A stretch of 57,891 nucleotides of DNA, taken from positions 1 to 57,891 of the forward strand of contig NZ_PNCJ01000003.1 of assembly GCF_005887115.1 (NCBI RefSeq). The letters are read 5' to 3'. The translations under genes were made by a program, and so were the position numbers. Position 1 is the first letter of the stretch; each line of letters begins with the position of its first letter. Positions 26,825-37,078 of this stretch are shown in pieces. The notes under the pieces were generated by a model. That model searched no databases and was not told where the DNA came from. It was given only the letters and a program-made list of their open reading frames with translations. The DNA is from Pseudoalteromonas rubra. Its GTDB lineage: Bacteria; Pseudomonadota; Gammaproteobacteria; Enterobacterales; Alteromonadaceae.

Positions 26825-27726
26825 TGAATATAGTAACGCCACCCCCGGCGATGAACCTAAACACGGCGAACGTCTACACTGAGACGGCGCAACGTGACAA
26901 TCAGCTCCGCGAGGTTATTCCTAAACCTGCGCCGGTTTCCCCTGCGTTTACTGAAAACAAGCCGCTGTCTGACGGCGAAAAGCAAAAAACTTTTTCTGCA
27001 GATGATTCCGGCCTGTACGACAGTACAGGTCAGCTTAAAGATGGTAAGACGATTGAAGAGCGTCAGGAAGGGGAGCAAGGTGAGCAGGGCAATCAACAGG
27101 AACAGCAAGATCCGCAAGAGCTAAGCGACCGTGAGCAGGCTGAACTGGAAGCAGAGCAAGCTCAGCTTCAGGAACTGAAAGATCGGGATCGGGAAGTACG
27201 CCTGCACGAAGAAGCGCATGCCAGAGTGGGTGGTCAGTATGCAGGGTCCCCCAGCTATGAATATCAACGCGGCCCGGACGGCAACAATTACGCTGTCGGC
27301 GGCGAAGTGATGATCGACGTAGCGCCGACTGGCGATCCGCGTGAAACCATAGACAAAATGCAGACAGTTCGTGCGGCAGCGTTGGCGCCAGCAGAGCCTT
27401 CGGGTGCAGACAGAGCAATCGCGGCAGATGCAACGGCTAAAATTGCACAGGCTCAGGCTGACCTGGCCAAACAATCTATCAGCGGTGAAGAAGGGGATGA
27501 AAATAGCAACCGGGTTGTGGGATATCAAACTCGTCGTCTGAACGAAGATGAGTTAAGTGAGCAGCGACCTGAGTCTGCTCGACTGGAAGAGGAGGTCGAC
27601 CCATTCGCTGTAGCGCTGCCTATCGACAGAGATCCTGAAATAGCATCACGAGCACTGAGAATAGAAGGGTTTTACGGCCATATTGCCAAGCCCAAAGAAG
27701 CCTCTCAGCTATCGGTAGTAATTTAA
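26824..27726 (+). CDS. Putative metalloprotease, CJM1_0395-like family
   Basis: The 300-residue protein has a long disordered N-terminal part (to about 95) rich in E and Q, a coiled coil (about 98-125), then HEEAHARVGGQYAG, with H128 and H132 forming an HExxH zinc site. GPDGNNYAVGGEVMID follows, where E161 could be the third ligand. This matches, from memory, a family annotated as putative metalloprotease. There is no signal peptide or membrane helix. Its first base is the last base of the previous gene's stop codon, so the two are made together. The substrate is unknown. Confidence 0.8.
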   Translation: MNIVTPPPAMNLNTANVYTETAQRDNQLREVIPKPAPVSPAFTENKPLSDGEKQKTFSADDSGLYDSTGQLKDGKTIEERQEGEQGEQGNQQEQQDPQELSDREQAELEAEQAQLQELKDRDREVRLHEEAHARVGGQYAGSPSYEYQRGPDGNNYAVGGEVMIDVAPTGDPRETIDKMQTVRAAALAPAEPSGADRAIAADATAKIAQAQADLAKQSISGEEGDENSNRVVGYQTRRLNEDELSEQRPESARLEEEVDPFAVALPIDRDPEIASRALRIEGFYGHIAKPKEASQLSVVI

Positions 27727-27751
27727 ACCCAGTAGGAATACCAATCAGATA

Positions 27752-27790
27752 AACGAAACAGGCCCGCAGAAGCGGGCCTGTTTCGTTGTA
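27752..27790. terminator. Bidirectional terminator between the HExxH gene and tex
   Basis: A 16-bp perfect stem, arms 27752-27767 and 27772-27787, has loop AGAA. T-rich tracts leave it on both sides, so it can serve both convergent genes. Confidence 0.85.
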
Positions 27791-27801
27791 TATATCAGCA
27801 A

Positions 27802-30138
27802 TTACTTTTTCAGCTTGGCAAAGGCTTCAGCAAAAGCATTGCCCATCGCTGCGTTGCCGTTGTCACGACGATTGTCACGCCGGGTGTCTTTGCGCTGTGC
27901 GGGTCGTTGAGACTTGCCTCCGGGCTTTTGCGCGGCAGGCTTACTCTGTTTTTGTCCGGCACTTGACGGGATCTCATCGTTTAGTCGCATGGTAAAGCTG
28001 ATCCGTTTGCGGGCTACGTCTACTTCAATGACTTTAACTTTAACAATGTCACCCGCCTTAACCACTTCTCGTGGATCTGAGATAAACTTGTCCGTCAGTG
28101 CTGAAATATGAACGAGTCCGTCCTGATGTACGCCAACATCGACAAAGGCACCGAAGTTAGCAACATTAGAGACGACGCCTTCGAGGGTCATGCCAACTTT
28201 TAGGTCGGAAATGGTCTCTACCCCGGCTTTGAACTGAGCCGTTTTAAACTCGGGACGAGGATCGCGACCTGGCTTGTCCAGCTCGCCCAGAATATCAGTG
28301 ATGGTTGGCACACCAAACTTGTCATCGACATAATCGGCAGGATCCAGTTTGCCCAGTACATCACTGTTACCTATCAGTGCGGTGACATCCAGTGATTTAC
28401 TGCCGCAGATTTTTTTCACCACAGGGTAAGCTTCGGGGTGAACCGCGGAGGCATCCAGAGGGTCATCACCATTGGCAATGCGCAAGAAGCCCGCTGCCTG
28501 TTCAAATGCTTTTGGCCCCAGACGCTCTACCTGTTTCAGCTGTTTACGGTTGCTAAATGAGCCATTGGTATCCCGAAATTTAACGATGTTGGTGGCCAAT
28601 GTTTTATTTAACCCAGACACACGCGTTAATAGAGGCACTGAGGCTGTGTTGACATCGACACCAACTGAGTTTACGCAGTCTTCTACAACGGTCGTTAGTG
28701 TCTGGCCCAGCTGACTTTGTGATACATCATGTTGATACTGGCCTACACCAATCGACTTAGGCTCAATTTTAACCAGTTCAGCAAGAGGGTCCTGTAATCG
28801 GCGAGCGATCGACACGGCACCACGTAACGAGACATCCAGATCCGGAAATTCATTGGCAGCAAACTCCGAAGCGGAGTAGACCGACGCGCCTGCTTCACTG
28901 ACCATGACTTTAGTGAGCTTCAGCTCACTGGCGGCTTTCAGCAGCTCTGCGGCCAGTTTGTCTGTCTCGCGAGAGGCCGTGCCATTGCCAATGGCAATCA
29001 GCTCCACTTTGTGCTGACGACACTGTTGTTCCAGTGTACGCAGAGATTTATCCCAATGATTTTGCGGCGCATGAGGGTAAATTGTAGTGGTTGCCAGTAA
29101 TTTGCCCGTCTTGTCGACAATGGCAACCTTACACCCGGTTCTGAGGCCAGGATCGATCCCCATTGTTACACGCGGTCCCGCAGGGGCCGCCATCAGCAGA
29201 TCTTTAAGGTTTTTGGCAAAGACATCAATGGCGCCTTGCTCCGCAAATTCACGGGTAGCACCCAGCATTTCATTTTCAAGATGCGTGGCCAGTTTGATTT
29301 TCCAGGCCCATTGCACAACGGTCATTAACCAGCTACTTGCTGCTCGGCCCGATACATCCAGACCATAGTGATCCGCTATCATCTGGGCACAATATTGTTG
29401 GGGGTCTTCTGCTTGTGGCTCTGGGTTGATAGACAACTGCAGAATACCTTCGTTACGTGCTCTGAGCATGGCGAGGGCGCGATGAGAAGGGACCCCAGCC
29501 AGTTTTTCATCGTGTTCAAAGTAGTCACGATATTTACTGCCAGCGTCTTCCTGTCCCGCAACAACACGGCTCTGCAAATAGCCATGCTGCTTTAATTGGT
29601 TTCTGAACTTGCTGAGTAATTTTGCATCCTCTGCAAAGCGCTCCATCAGGATGAACTTGGCACCATCCAGTGCGGCTTTACTGTCCTCAATGCCTTTCTC
29701 AGCATTGATATAGGCTTCGGCAGCCAGTTCTGGTGTCTGATCAGGATCGCTGAACAGTAGCTCAGCCAGTGGTTCAAGCCCAGCTTCAATGGCTATCTGG
29801 CCCTTGGTACGGCGCTTTGGCTTGTAGGGTAAATATAAATCTTCCAGCTCGGTTTTGCTTTGTACCTGTTTAAGCTCTGCCGCTAGCTGCTCAGTGAGTT
29901 TGCCCTGCTCATCAATGGTTTTCATGATGAAAGCACGGCGTTCTTCTAACTCCCGCAGATAACCCAGGCGCTGTTCGAGTAAGCGCAATTGAGTATCATC
30001 CAGGCCACCGGTTACCTCTTTACGGTAACGGGCAATAAACGGAACGGTCGCACCTTCATCCAGTAGCGCGGTAGCAGCATCCACTTGCTGTTGTGATGCG
30101 TTTAGCTCAGCAGCTAAACGGGCTGAGATATTGCTCAT
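27802..30138 (-). CDS. tex: Tex, RNA-binding transcription accessory protein
   Basis: Tex binds nucleic acids and affects transcription and toxin expression in several bacteria; its exact activity is not settled. The 778-residue protein has the Tex N-terminal helical domain ([16 protein letters not shown]), a YqgF-like domain ([16 protein letters not shown]), helix-hairpin-helix repeats (about 495-560) and an S1 domain near 650-720 ([20 protein letters not shown]). A basic tail rich in R, K, Q and N follows (about 730-765). A shared terminator lies just beyond its stop. GreB is encoded upstream on the same strand. Confidence 0.96.
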   Translation of the reverse strand: MSNISARLAAELNASQQQVDAATALLDEGATVPFIARYRKEVTGGLDDTQLRLLEQRLGYLRELEERRAFIMKTIDEQGKLTEQLAAELKQVQSKTELEDLYLPYKPKRRTKGQIAIEAGLEPLAELLFSDPDQTPELAAEAYINAEKGIEDSKAALDGAKFILMERFAEDAKLLSKFRNQLKQHGYLQSRVVAGQEDAGSKYRDYFEHDEKLAGVPSHRALAMLRARNEGILQLSINPEPQAEDPQQYCAQMIADHYGLDVSGRAASSWLMTVVQWAWKIKLATHLENEMLGATREFAEQGAIDVFAKNLKDLLMAAPAGPRVTMGIDPGLRTGCKVAIVDKTGKLLATTTIYPHAPQNHWDKSLRTLEQQCRQHKVELIAIGNGTASRETDKLAAELLKAASELKLTKVMVSEAGASVYSASEFAANEFPDLDVSLRGAVSIARRLQDPLAELVKIEPKSIGVGQYQHDVSQSQLGQTLTTVVEDCVNSVGVDVNTASVPLLTRVSGLNKTLATNIVKFRDTNGSFSNRKQLKQVERLGPKAFEQAAGFLRIANGDDPLDASAVHPEAYPVVKKICGSKSLDVTALIGNSDVLGKLDPADYVDDKFGVPTITDILGELDKPGRDPRPEFKTAQFKAGVETISDLKVGMTLEGVVSNVANFGAFVDVGVHQDGLVHISALTDKFISDPREVVKAGDIVKVKVIEVDVARKRISFTMRLNDEIPSSAGQKQSKPAAQKPGGKSQRPAQRKDTRRDNRRDNGNAAMGNAFAEAFAKLKK

Positions 30139-30223
30139 GCAAAATCCTTATATAGTTCAATTGGCTAGCTCTATTTCTTGGCCAGCATTTGCGGTCATCA
30201 TATCATATCTGTAACGGATGTGG

Positions 30224-30697
30224 TCAGGCCGTGTAATCGATCTTATTGACGTACCACAGCATTTCCCCTTGTGGGGTTTTTACACTGTATTCTTCATCAA
30301 CGGACTTCCCCAGTAGCGCTCTTGCCATGGGAGAATCGATAGAGATGTAATCATTACGCTCGTAGATTTCATCCGGCCCTACAATACGAAAACGCTTAAC
30401 CTCGCCACCGTCGTTCTCTATTTCGACCCAGGCACCAAAATAGACCTTACCTTGTTGCTGTGGTGAGTATTCTACAATTTTTAAATCCGGCAGGCGCTTA
30501 CGCAGATAGCGGACTCGGCGGTCTATTTGGCGTAATAAGCGTTTATTAAAAGTATAGTCGGCGTTTTCTGAGCGATCGCCTAAACTTGCAGCCCAGTTAA
30601 CGATCTTGGTCACTTCCGGGCGCTTTTCAAACCATAAGTGATCGTGTTCCTGTTGAAGCTTTCTATAGCCCTCAGGTGTTATTAGGTTGGTTTTCAT
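30224..30697 (-). CDS. greB: Transcription elongation factor GreB
   Basis: GreB reactivates backtracked RNA polymerase by stimulating transcript cleavage. The 157-residue product aligns over its whole length with E. coli GreB (158 residues). The coiled coil carries GDRSENADYTFNKRLLRQID, with the acidic tip DRSENAD, and the C-terminal domain has VEIENDGGEVKRFRIVGPDE. The start at MKTNLITPEGY (30697) is set by homology; the frame extends to 30805 without family support. The ribosome site is weak. It is divergent from ompR. Confidence 0.95.
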   Translation of the reverse strand: MKTNLITPEGYRKLQQEHDHLWFEKRPEVTKIVNWAASLGDRSENADYTFNKRLLRQIDRRVRYLRKRLPDLKIVEYSPQQQGKVYFGAWVEIENDGGEVKRFRIVGPDEIYERNDYISIDSPMARALLGKSVDEEYSVKTPQGEMLWYVNKIDYTA

Positions 30698-30907
30698 CTT
30701 GTGCATACTAGGGTGAAACGTCGACATGTGTTTAGTGTACTCCGGATCCGGGCGCATACCAATTCCACGAAACTCGGAATTTGTATAGCCAAACCAGGTA
30801 CACACCTGTAACGTTCGGTAACAATCTTATTCTGTGTTTATGGTGTCTAAGCGTTTTAATTTCAATTATATTTAGGGTCAACTAGAGAAAAAATAAGAAG
30901 AATGCCA

Positions 30908-31627
30908 ATGGGGAACGAAACCACTAAAGTGTTAGTCGTCGACGATGATATGCGTTTACGCAGCCTGCTGGAAAGATATCTGGTTGAGCAGGGCTTTATT
31001 GTTCGCAGTGCAGCCAATTCTGAGCAAATGGACAGGTTGCTGGAACGTGAAAACTTTCATCTGATGGTGTTGGATCTCATGTTACCAGGTGAAGATGGCT
31101 TATCTATCTGCCGTCGACTCAGGCAAAAAGAAAATGAAATACCGATTGTCATGTTAACGGCAAAGGGAGATGAAGTTGACCGCATCATTGGTTTGGAGCT
31201 GGGCGCTGACGATTATTTGCCTAAACCATTTAATCCGCGTGAGCTATTAGCTCGGATCAAAGCGGTGTTACGTCGCCGTGCCAAAGAGGTACCAGGAGCG
31301 CCGGCTGTCGAAGAAAATGAAGTCGAATTTGGTGCTTTCAAGCTCAATCTGGCAACTCGAGAAATGCAAAAGGGTGATGAAACAATTGCCCTGACCAGCG
31401 GCGAATTTGCTGTGCTAAAAGCGCTGGTGAGCCATCCCAGAGAGCCGCTCAGTCGTGACAAGTTAATGAACCTGGCTCGTGGCAGAGATTATAGTGCACT
31501 GGAGCGCAGTATTGATGTTCAGGTATCACGCTTGCGCAGAATGATAGAAGAAGATGCCTCTAACCCCCGTTATATTCAGACTGTCTGGGGCCTGGGTTAT
31601 GTTTTTGTCCCGGATGGCGAGAAGTAA
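30908..31627 (+). CDS. ompR: Response regulator OmpR
   Basis: OmpR is the DNA-binding partner of EnvZ and controls outer-membrane and osmotic-response genes. The 239-residue product has a receiver domain with phosphoacceptor D56 in VLDLMLPGEDG and a winged-helix domain (about 140-235) ending IQTVWGLGYVFVPDG. The start is the second of two in-frame ATGs (30902 and 30908), since homologues begin at MG and the AAGAAG site is better spaced. Its stop is followed at once by the envZ start. Confidence 0.95.
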   Translation: MGNETTKVLVVDDDMRLRSLLERYLVEQGFIVRSAANSEQMDRLLERENFHLMVLDLMLPGEDGLSICRRLRQKENEIPIVMLTAKGDEVDRIIGLELGADDYLPKPFNPRELLARIKAVLRRRAKEVPGAPAVEENEVEFGAFKLNLATREMQKGDETIALTSGEFAVLKALVSHPREPLSRDKLMNLARGRDYSALERSIDVQVSRLRRMIEEDASNPRYIQTVWGLGYVFVPDGEK

Positions 31628-32977
31628 ATGAGTATTCTGCCTCGCAGCGCATTTGGACAGACGGTATTTTTTGTCGGTGCGCTGCTGCTGATCAACCAGA
31701 TTGTTTCCTATATTACGGTGACCCTATACGTGTTTAAGCCGACCTTTGAACAGGTTAACCTGATGCTTGCTAAGCAGGTTAAAACGGTGTTCATTGATTG
31801 GGAGGAAGGCGTCGAGGTCGACTCTGCTTTATCGGAAAAGTTTTTTGAGATCACAGGTATCGAGGTCATGGTTCAGCGTGAGGCTTACCGCAACGGGCTT
31901 GGAGAGGCCAGGGAATATACTCTGCTATCACGCAGCATGTCTGAGCAGCTCAATGGGTCTGCCCGGGTGCGGATCAGTCAGGGTGACCCCGTTGTGTACT
32001 GGGTAGAAGCACCTCAGGCACCGGGTTATTGGGTTCGGGTGCCGCTCACTGGTTTCTCTGAAACCAAAATGGAATTTCTGGTGTTTTACCTCTCCAGTAT
32101 CGGTTTTTTAAGTGTGCTCGGAGGTTGGTTGTTCGCTCGGCATCTGAATCGGCCACTTAAGGCCTTACAGATTGCGGCCAGTCGGGTTGGCGTCGGTGAC
32201 TTTTCTGCCCGCCTGGTTGAACATGGCTCCACGGAAGTTATCGAAGTAACTCGGGCATTTAATAAAATGTCCAAAGGGATTGCAGAACTTGAGAATGATC
32301 GACGTTTATTGATGGCGGGTGTATCCCATGATTTAAGAACGCCACTGACGCGTATACGTTTAGCGACGGAAATGATGTCTGATGAGGAAGCCTATTTAAA
32401 AGAAGGAATTATCGACGATATTGAAGACATGAATGCCATTATCGATCAGTTTATTGAATATCTGAGGCATCATAACAGTGCAGAAATGGTGTTGGATGAT
32501 GTCAATGCGGTTGTGGAAGAAGTTGTACATGCCGAGCAACAACATCAAAGAGAAATCGTCCTGACAACGACGGCAAATATCCCCGCCGTCATGATGAACC
32601 ATGTTGCATTGAAGCGCGTAGTCACTAATATGATTGAGAACGCCATCCGCTATTCTGAGGACAAGATAGAGGTGATGACAGAATTCAGCGCTCGCCACAA
32701 AGCGGTGTTTATTAAAGTTAAGGACAGGGGACCTGGGATCCCCGAAGAAGAGTTAGAATCGCTCTTTGAGCCGTTTAAACAAGGGGATCTGGCTCGGGGC
32801 AGTGAAGGAAGTGGTTTGGGGCTTGCTATCATCAAGCGGATTGTTTCCACTCATGGTGGAAAAGTCCGGCTGCGTAATCGCAAAGAAGGCGGCCTGAGCG
32901 CCGAAGTTATGCTGCCGGTGGCGAAAAAGTTCGGCGCCATGAATACGACGCCTGAGCAGCCCAAGCCCAGTGAATAA
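31628..32977 (+). CDS. envZ: Osmosensor histidine kinase EnvZ
   Basis: EnvZ phosphorylates and dephosphorylates OmpR. The 449-residue protein has two membrane helices (about 13-35 and 149-170) around a periplasmic domain, then HAMP, then the phosphorylated H234 in [17 protein letters not shown]. The ATPase domain has [25 protein letters not shown] and [12 protein letters not shown]. It begins directly after ompR and overlaps the next gene by 8 nt, so three genes may be co-transcribed. Confidence 0.95.
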   Translation: MSILPRSAFGQTVFFVGALLLINQIVSYITVTLYVFKPTFEQVNLMLAKQVKTVFIDWEEGVEVDSALSEKFFEITGIEVMVQREAYRNGLGEAREYTLLSRSMSEQLNGSARVRISQGDPVVYWVEAPQAPGYWVRVPLTGFSETKMEFLVFYLSSIGFLSVLGGWLFARHLNRPLKALQIAASRVGVGDFSARLVEHGSTEVIEVTRAFNKMSKGIAELENDRRLLMAGVSHDLRTPLTRIRLATEMMSDEEAYLKEGIIDDIEDMNAIIDQFIEYLRHHNSAEMVLDDVNAVVEEVVHAEQQHQREIVLTTTANIPAVMMNHVALKRVVTNMIENAIRYSEDKIEVMTEFSARHKAVFIKVKDRGPGIPEEELESLFEPFKQGDLARGSEGSGLGLAIIKRIVSTHGGKVRLRNRKEGGLSAEVMLPVAKKFGAMNTTPEQPKPSE

Positions 32978-33674
32978 GCGCGACCTATCGTATTTGCCCG
33001 GCTGTCTGGATACAGCAACCAAAGCTCAGCTGCTTACTATCATTGGGCAGTGCTTTGAGGGGATAGAACCTGCTGAGTACTTTGCTTACTACTTTGAGCA
33101 GGAGGGGCCAGTTAATCGACGGCTGAGACTCTATTACAGTGAGGCTGGTGAACTGGCTGGATACTGTTTGCTGACCTTCGATGACAGCCATCAAGCATTT
33201 TGCGTAATTCGCGCATCTGCGGGATTTTTACCGCAGTTTCGGGGTAAGAACAATACTTTTTCTTTTTCTATTCTGGAGGTGACCAGGGCTTATTTGCGCC
33301 GGCCCTGGCGCACCTTGTTATATGCAGATACCATGCTTAGCCCAGCTATGTTCCGGGCCATGGCAAAAAACATTGCCACGGTTTACCCAACCGCGACAGG
33401 CTCATCGGCGGAGTCTCAGCTGTATCAGGCATTAAATCCGACTGGGCTTGAGTGTGGCGTGAATGGGTTGCAGTGCCTCAAAGTGGTGGGACGAAAAACA
33501 CGTTATTCAGCTGCTGAAGTGGCTCAGTTTAAAGCCAGTAACAAAGCAGAAATAGCCCATTACTGCATATTGAACCCCAATTTTGATAAAGGCGTGGCAT
33601 TACTTGCAGTGATCCCGGTGACCTTAAGACAACTGATTGCAACAGCCTGGAAACAGCTTAAAAATCTGTTCTAG
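32970..33674 (+). CDS. Unknown protein, possibly GNAT-like, third gene after ompR-envZ
   Basis: The 234-residue product is not recognised. It is soluble in appearance. The segment [10 protein letters not shown] followed by [13 protein letters not shown] has the look of a GNAT acetyltransferase beta strand with a Q/RxxG-type acetyl-CoA loop, but this is weak. It starts with GTG at 32970, inside the end of envZ (8-nt overlap), which suggests translational coupling. A terminator lies about 45 nt after its stop. Confidence 0.7.
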   Translation: MNKRDLSYLPGCLDTATKAQLLTIIGQCFEGIEPAEYFAYYFEQEGPVNRRLRLYYSEAGELAGYCLLTFDDSHQAFCVIRASAGFLPQFRGKNNTFSFSILEVTRAYLRRPWRTLLYADTMLSPAMFRAMAKNIATVYPTATGSSAESQLYQALNPTGLECGVNGLQCLKVVGRKTRYSAAEVAQFKASNKAEIAHYCILNPNFDKGVALLAVIPVTLRQLIATAWKQLKNLF

Positions 33675-33717
33675 TCGGGCTGCGCGCGATTTCAGTTCGA
33701 TCCTTAATTCAGGCACA

Positions 33718-33745
33718 AAAAAACGCCCAACGAGGGGCGCTTTTG
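33718..33745. terminator. Bidirectional terminator between the unknown gene and pckA
   Basis: CGCCC (33724-33728) pairs with GGGCG (33735-33739). A7 lies before it and TTTT after it, so it works best for pckA on the minus strand and less well for the plus strand. Confidence 0.75.
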
Positions 33746-33771
33746 ATAAAGGAATCTGATTCTAAATCAGC

Positions 33772-35310
33772 TTAGCCGCGAGGACCTGCTGATTTGATGG
33801 CTTCAGAGACATCGTATTTTGCGAAGTTCGCTTCGAAGTCAGCAGCCAGCTTAGACGCATACTCAGCATATTTTGCTTTGTCTTCCCAAGTGTTGATTGG
33901 GTTAAGCAGTTTGCTGTCTACGCCTGGTACAGCAACCGGTACGTCGAGGTTTAGCGCATCAATATGTTGTGTTTCTACGCCTTCCAGCGTGTCGTTAACG
34001 ATAGCATCAATCACAGCACGTGTGGTCGGAATATCGAAACGCTTACCAATGCCGTAAGGACCACCAGTCCAGCCGGTATTAACCAGATAAACTTTTGAGT
34101 TGAACTCACGCACACGCTTCATCAGAAGCTCTGCGTAAACGCCTGCCGGACGCGGGAAGAACGGCGCACCGAAACACGTTGAGAAAGTCGACTCGATGTC
34201 TGAGGTTGACCCAATTTCTGTTGAGCCCACTTTTGCAGTATAACCACTCAGGAAATGGTATGCCGCAGCTTCTTCAGACAGAATAGACACGGGCGGTAAT
34301 ACGCCGCTCACGTCACAAGTCAGGAATACTACTGCACGAGGTTCGCCAGCACGGTTCTCTACTTTACGCTTTTCAACGTGCTCAAGCGGGTAAGCTGCAC
34401 GAGTATTCTGTGTCAGGCTAGTGTCATTAAAATCAGGGACACGTTGTTCATCCAGTACTACGTTTTCAAGGATGGTACCAAACTTGATTGCGTTCCAGAT
34501 AACCGGCTCGTTCTTTTGAGACAGGTCGATACATTTTGCATAACAGCCGCCTTCAATGTTGAAAACACTGCCAGGTGCCCAGCCATGCTCATCATCACCG
34601 ATCAGGAAGCGCTTAGGATCTGCCGACAAAGTCGTTTTACCTGTGCCAGACAAACCGAAGAATAATGTAGTGTCGCCTGCTTCACCTACGTTTGCACTAC
34701 AGTGCATTGGCAGTACGCCCTTCGCTGGTAGCAGGAAGTTCTGTACAGAGAACATAGACTTTTTCATTTCACCGGCGTAATGCATACCTGCAATAAGCAC
34801 TTTGCGTTCTGCAAAGTTGATGATGACTGTACCGTCACTGTTTGTTCCGTCGCGTTCTGGGTCGCAAACGAAAGAAGGTACATTCATTACCTGCCATTGG
34901 GGTAAATCAGCTGCATTGTATTTTTCAGGCTCGATAAACATGTTCTTGGCAAAAATATGGTGCCAGGCTGTTTCTGTTGTTACAACAACTGGTAGATAGT
35001 GTTCAGGATCTGAGCCCACTTCAAGGTGAGAGACGAAGTGGTCGTTGCTGTTCACGTGTGCTTCTACACGGGCCCACAGCGCGTTGAATTTGTCTGCATC
35101 GAATGGGCGGTTAACGTTACCCCATTGGATGTCATTTTCTGTGCTTGGCTCTTTAACGATAAAACGGTCGTTAGGTGAACGCCCTGTGCGGCGGCCAGTT
35201 TTTGCTACAAAAGCTCCATTTGCGGCCAAAGTCCCTTCACCACGGCGGATGGCGTGTTCGACAAGTTCAGCTGCAGTTAAATCGACAAAACGAGTAGCGC
35301 TTGAAGTCAT
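33772..35310 (-). CDS. pckA: Phosphoenolpyruvate carboxykinase (ATP)
   Basis: PckA converts oxaloacetate and ATP to phosphoenolpyruvate, the entry step of gluconeogenesis. The 512-residue product has the P-loop [13 protein letters not shown], the second metal motif IGDDEHGW, the [10 protein letters not shown] segment and [10 protein letters not shown], all typical of the ATP-type enzyme. The start at MTSSATRF (35310) has AGG seven bases upstream; the longer frame to 35364 lacks support. Upstream lie two LacI-type operator candidates, which suggests repression by a sugar-responsive regulator. Confidence 0.95.
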   Translation of the reverse strand: MTSSATRFVDLTAAELVEHAIRRGEGTLAANGAFVAKTGRRTGRSPNDRFIVKEPSTENDIQWGNVNRPFDADKFNALWARVEAHVNSNDHFVSHLEVGSDPEHYLPVVVTTETAWHHIFAKNMFIEPEKYNAADLPQWQVMNVPSFVCDPERDGTNSDGTVIINFAERKVLIAGMHYAGEMKKSMFSVQNFLLPAKGVLPMHCSANVGEAGDTTLFFGLSGTGKTTLSADPKRFLIGDDEHGWAPGSVFNIEGGCYAKCIDLSQKNEPVIWNAIKFGTILENVVLDEQRVPDFNDTSLTQNTRAAYPLEHVEKRKVENRAGEPRAVVFLTCDVSGVLPPVSILSEEAAAYHFLSGYTAKVGSTEIGSTSDIESTFSTCFGAPFFPRPAGVYAELLMKRVREFNSKVYLVNTGWTGGPYGIGKRFDIPTTRAVIDAIVNDTLEGVETQHIDALNLDVPVAVPGVDSKLLNPINTWEDKAKYAEYASKLAADFEANFAKYDVSEAIKSAGPRG

Positions 35311-35459
35311 GTTTATACCTAAATGTGAGAATTGAACGGGATAGCTCTGGAGAAGTTTCACCAAAAGCTGAAATCATAGTAACAGATGAAATTCAGATAT
35401 TCGAGCCCTGAAACAGGGTAAAACGCCATAAATTTGTCAAAAAAATCGAATAATTTCAA

Positions 35460-35473
35460 TGATACCGGTGTCA
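35460..35473. promoter_or_regulatory. LacI-type operator candidate 1 upstream of pckA
   Basis: TGATACCGGTGTCA is an imperfect palindrome with central ACCGGT, the form of LacI/GalR-family operators. It lies 150 bp upstream of the pckA start. The regulator is not encoded in this window. Confidence 0.55.
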
Positions 35474-35491
35474 TGAAATATGACCTTAAAA

Positions 35492-35505
35492 TGACACCGG
35501 TATCA
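35492..35505. promoter_or_regulatory. LacI-type operator candidate 2 upstream of pckA
   Basis: TGACACCGGTATCA is the exact reverse complement of candidate 1. The two centres are 32 bp apart, about three helical turns, so bound proteins would face the same side. Together the two sites also form a 14-bp inverted repeat (35461-35504). Confidence 0.55.
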
Positions 35506-35514
35506 ATTTTTAGC

Positions 35515-35545
35515 GACAAAAAAGCCGCCAAAATGGCGGCTTGTC
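35515..35545 (-). terminator. Terminator after hslO
   Basis: GCCGCCA (35523-35529) pairs with TGGCGGC (35534-35540) across AAAA. On the minus strand it is followed by a six-T run, fitting the end of hslO at 35570. Confidence 0.8.
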
Positions 35546-35569
35546 TCCAATTTGATAAAAGTAGCCTGG

Positions 35570-36415
35570 CTAATTAAAAATTGCCTTAATATCTTGCTCC
35601 TCAAATCGGTAATTTTTCAGGCAGTAATGACAGCTGATATTGATCTCACCCTGCTTTTGAACATCGTCAAGCAAAGCTTCCCGGCCAATATTGACCAAAG
35701 CGCTGATGGTTTTATCGCGGCTGCAACCGCAGACAAAATTAATTTCCTGTGGCTCGAACAATTGTGGGTTATCTTCGTGATATAAGCGTGTCAGGACTGT
35801 TTGCGCATCAAGCATAAGCAACTCTTCATCTTTAATGGTGTTGCTGAGTGCTTCGAGGTGGGCAAAGTCTTCTTCCGACTTGGCTTTGTCTACCGGCAGG
35901 ACCTGTAAAAACAGACCAGCTGCCTTTGCGCGTTCGCCACTGACATCGGTGGCAAACCATAAGCGAGTTTTTAATTGTTCAGACTGAACAAAATAGTCTT
36001 CCAGGCAGGCAGCCAGGGTCTCGCCACTCAGTGGTACCACGCCCTGATAGCGCTCGCCCTTATCAGGAGTAATGGTGATCACCATATAGCCTTTGCCCAT
36101 CAGGTCCTGAACACTGCTCCCTGCTACCTCACCTTGCACTCGGGCAATGCCACGCATATTTTGCTTGTGGTCACCATTGATAGCAGCGTATTTTACCGGC
36201 CCATCACCTTGCAATTGCACTGTGATGTCGCCTTCAAACTTTAATGTGGCGGTCAGCAGGCTGGACGCCAGTAGTAGCTCGCCCAATAGGACTTGCACTT
36301 CCTTCGGGTAGTTGTGGCCATTGATAATGTCATTAAAGGTGTGTTCAATTTGTACGAGTTCGCCACGTACATCGAGTTGATCAAAAATATATCGATGAAG
36401 TAAATCTTGTTGCAT
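35570..36415 (-). CDS. hslO: Redox-regulated chaperone Hsp33
   Basis: Hsp33 is a holdase switched on by oxidation together with heat unfolding. The 281-residue product has the N-terminal chaperone domain and a C-terminal zinc switch with C229-x-C231 (CGCSRDK) and C262-xx-C265 (CHYC). A TTG one codon upstream is in frame, but the ATG at 36415 has AGGA at a suitable distance. It lies 11 nt after hslR in the same direction, the E. coli hslRO order. Confidence 0.95.
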   Translation of the reverse strand: MQQDLLHRYIFDQLDVRGELVQIEHTFNDIINGHNYPKEVQVLLGELLLASSLLTATLKFEGDITVQLQGDGPVKYAAINGDHKQNMRGIARVQGEVAGSSVQDLMGKGYMVITITPDKGERYQGVVPLSGETLAACLEDYFVQSEQLKTRLWFATDVSGERAKAAGLFLQVLPVDKAKSEEDFAHLEALSNTIKDEELLMLDAQTVLTRLYHEDNPQLFEPQEINFVCGCSRDKTISALVNIGREALLDDVQKQGEINISCHYCLKNYRFEEQDIKAIFN

Positions 36416-36426
36416 CAATTCGGATC

Positions 36427-36837
36427 CTAGCTAGATTTCAGTTTGAGCAGTTCGCGACGCTGCTTTTTATCTGGTTTATGCTCGGGGCGCGGTGCAAAAA
36501 AGCTGTTGTTTTTGCGTGCTATAGCGTTTTGCGCCCGTTTTTCAAGGCTGGCTGCGGACTCTTCATAGAGTGTCTGAGCGATAGGCGCACTCTGGCGCTT
36601 TTCCATTAACTTCAGCACGGTGATCTCCTTCTCATCGAATCCCTGTGCCAATTTTATCACCGCACCAACATCAACCGTTCGGCTGGGTTTACAGCGCTGG
36701 CCGTTGTAGTGTACCTTGCCACCTTGGATCATCTCTCGGGCTATGGTGCGGGTTTTATAAAAGCGTGCCGCCCAGAGCCATTTGTCCAGGCGTACTTTCA
36801 CTTCGCTTAGGTTGTTTTCTTGATTGACTTTTGTCAC
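36427..36837 (-). CDS. hslR: Ribosome-associated heat shock protein Hsp15
   Basis: Hsp15 binds 50S subunits that carry a stalled peptidyl-tRNA and helps recycle them. The 136-residue product has the S4 RNA-binding domain with VRLDKWLWAARFYKTR and GGKVHYNGQRCKPS, a middle helix, and a basic tail (PEHKPDKKQRRELLKLK). It starts with GTG at 36837; no ATG fits the conserved N-terminus. The ribosome site is weak. It leads a two-gene operon with hslO, divergent from gspC across about 240 nt. Confidence 0.94.
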   Translation of the reverse strand: MTKVNQENNLSEVKVRLDKWLWAARFYKTRTIAREMIQGGKVHYNGQRCKPSRTVDVGAVIKLAQGFDEKEITVLKLMEKRQSAPIAQTLYEESAASLEKRAQNAIARKNNSFFAPRPEHKPDKKQRRELLKLKSS

Positions 36838-37078
36838 AATTCGTTAACTAATGCCCAAAGCTAATTTAATCGGTGAAATTTAACACATTTGATGAAGCAA
36901 AAAAAGCATCTGGACACGCTCTGATGTGGTTACATCTCAGCCACAGGCACTGTTAATACTGTGTTCAGTTAGGTATTCTAAGTTGTACCTATTTACTTTA
37001 AAGTTTCATATACGCGTGCTTGTTGAATCGAATTCGAGGCGGTACACTGAGGCGCTCAACAGAATAAGAATATGACAT

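Noticed and set aside
30698..30805. N-terminal extension of greB
   Set aside because: E. coli GreB starts exactly at the MKT codon; the extra 36 residues have no homology.
35406..35418. CCCTG-AAA-CAGGG hairpin upstream of pckA
   Set aside because: Five pairs with a three-base loop is common by chance, and it does not relate to the operator pair.
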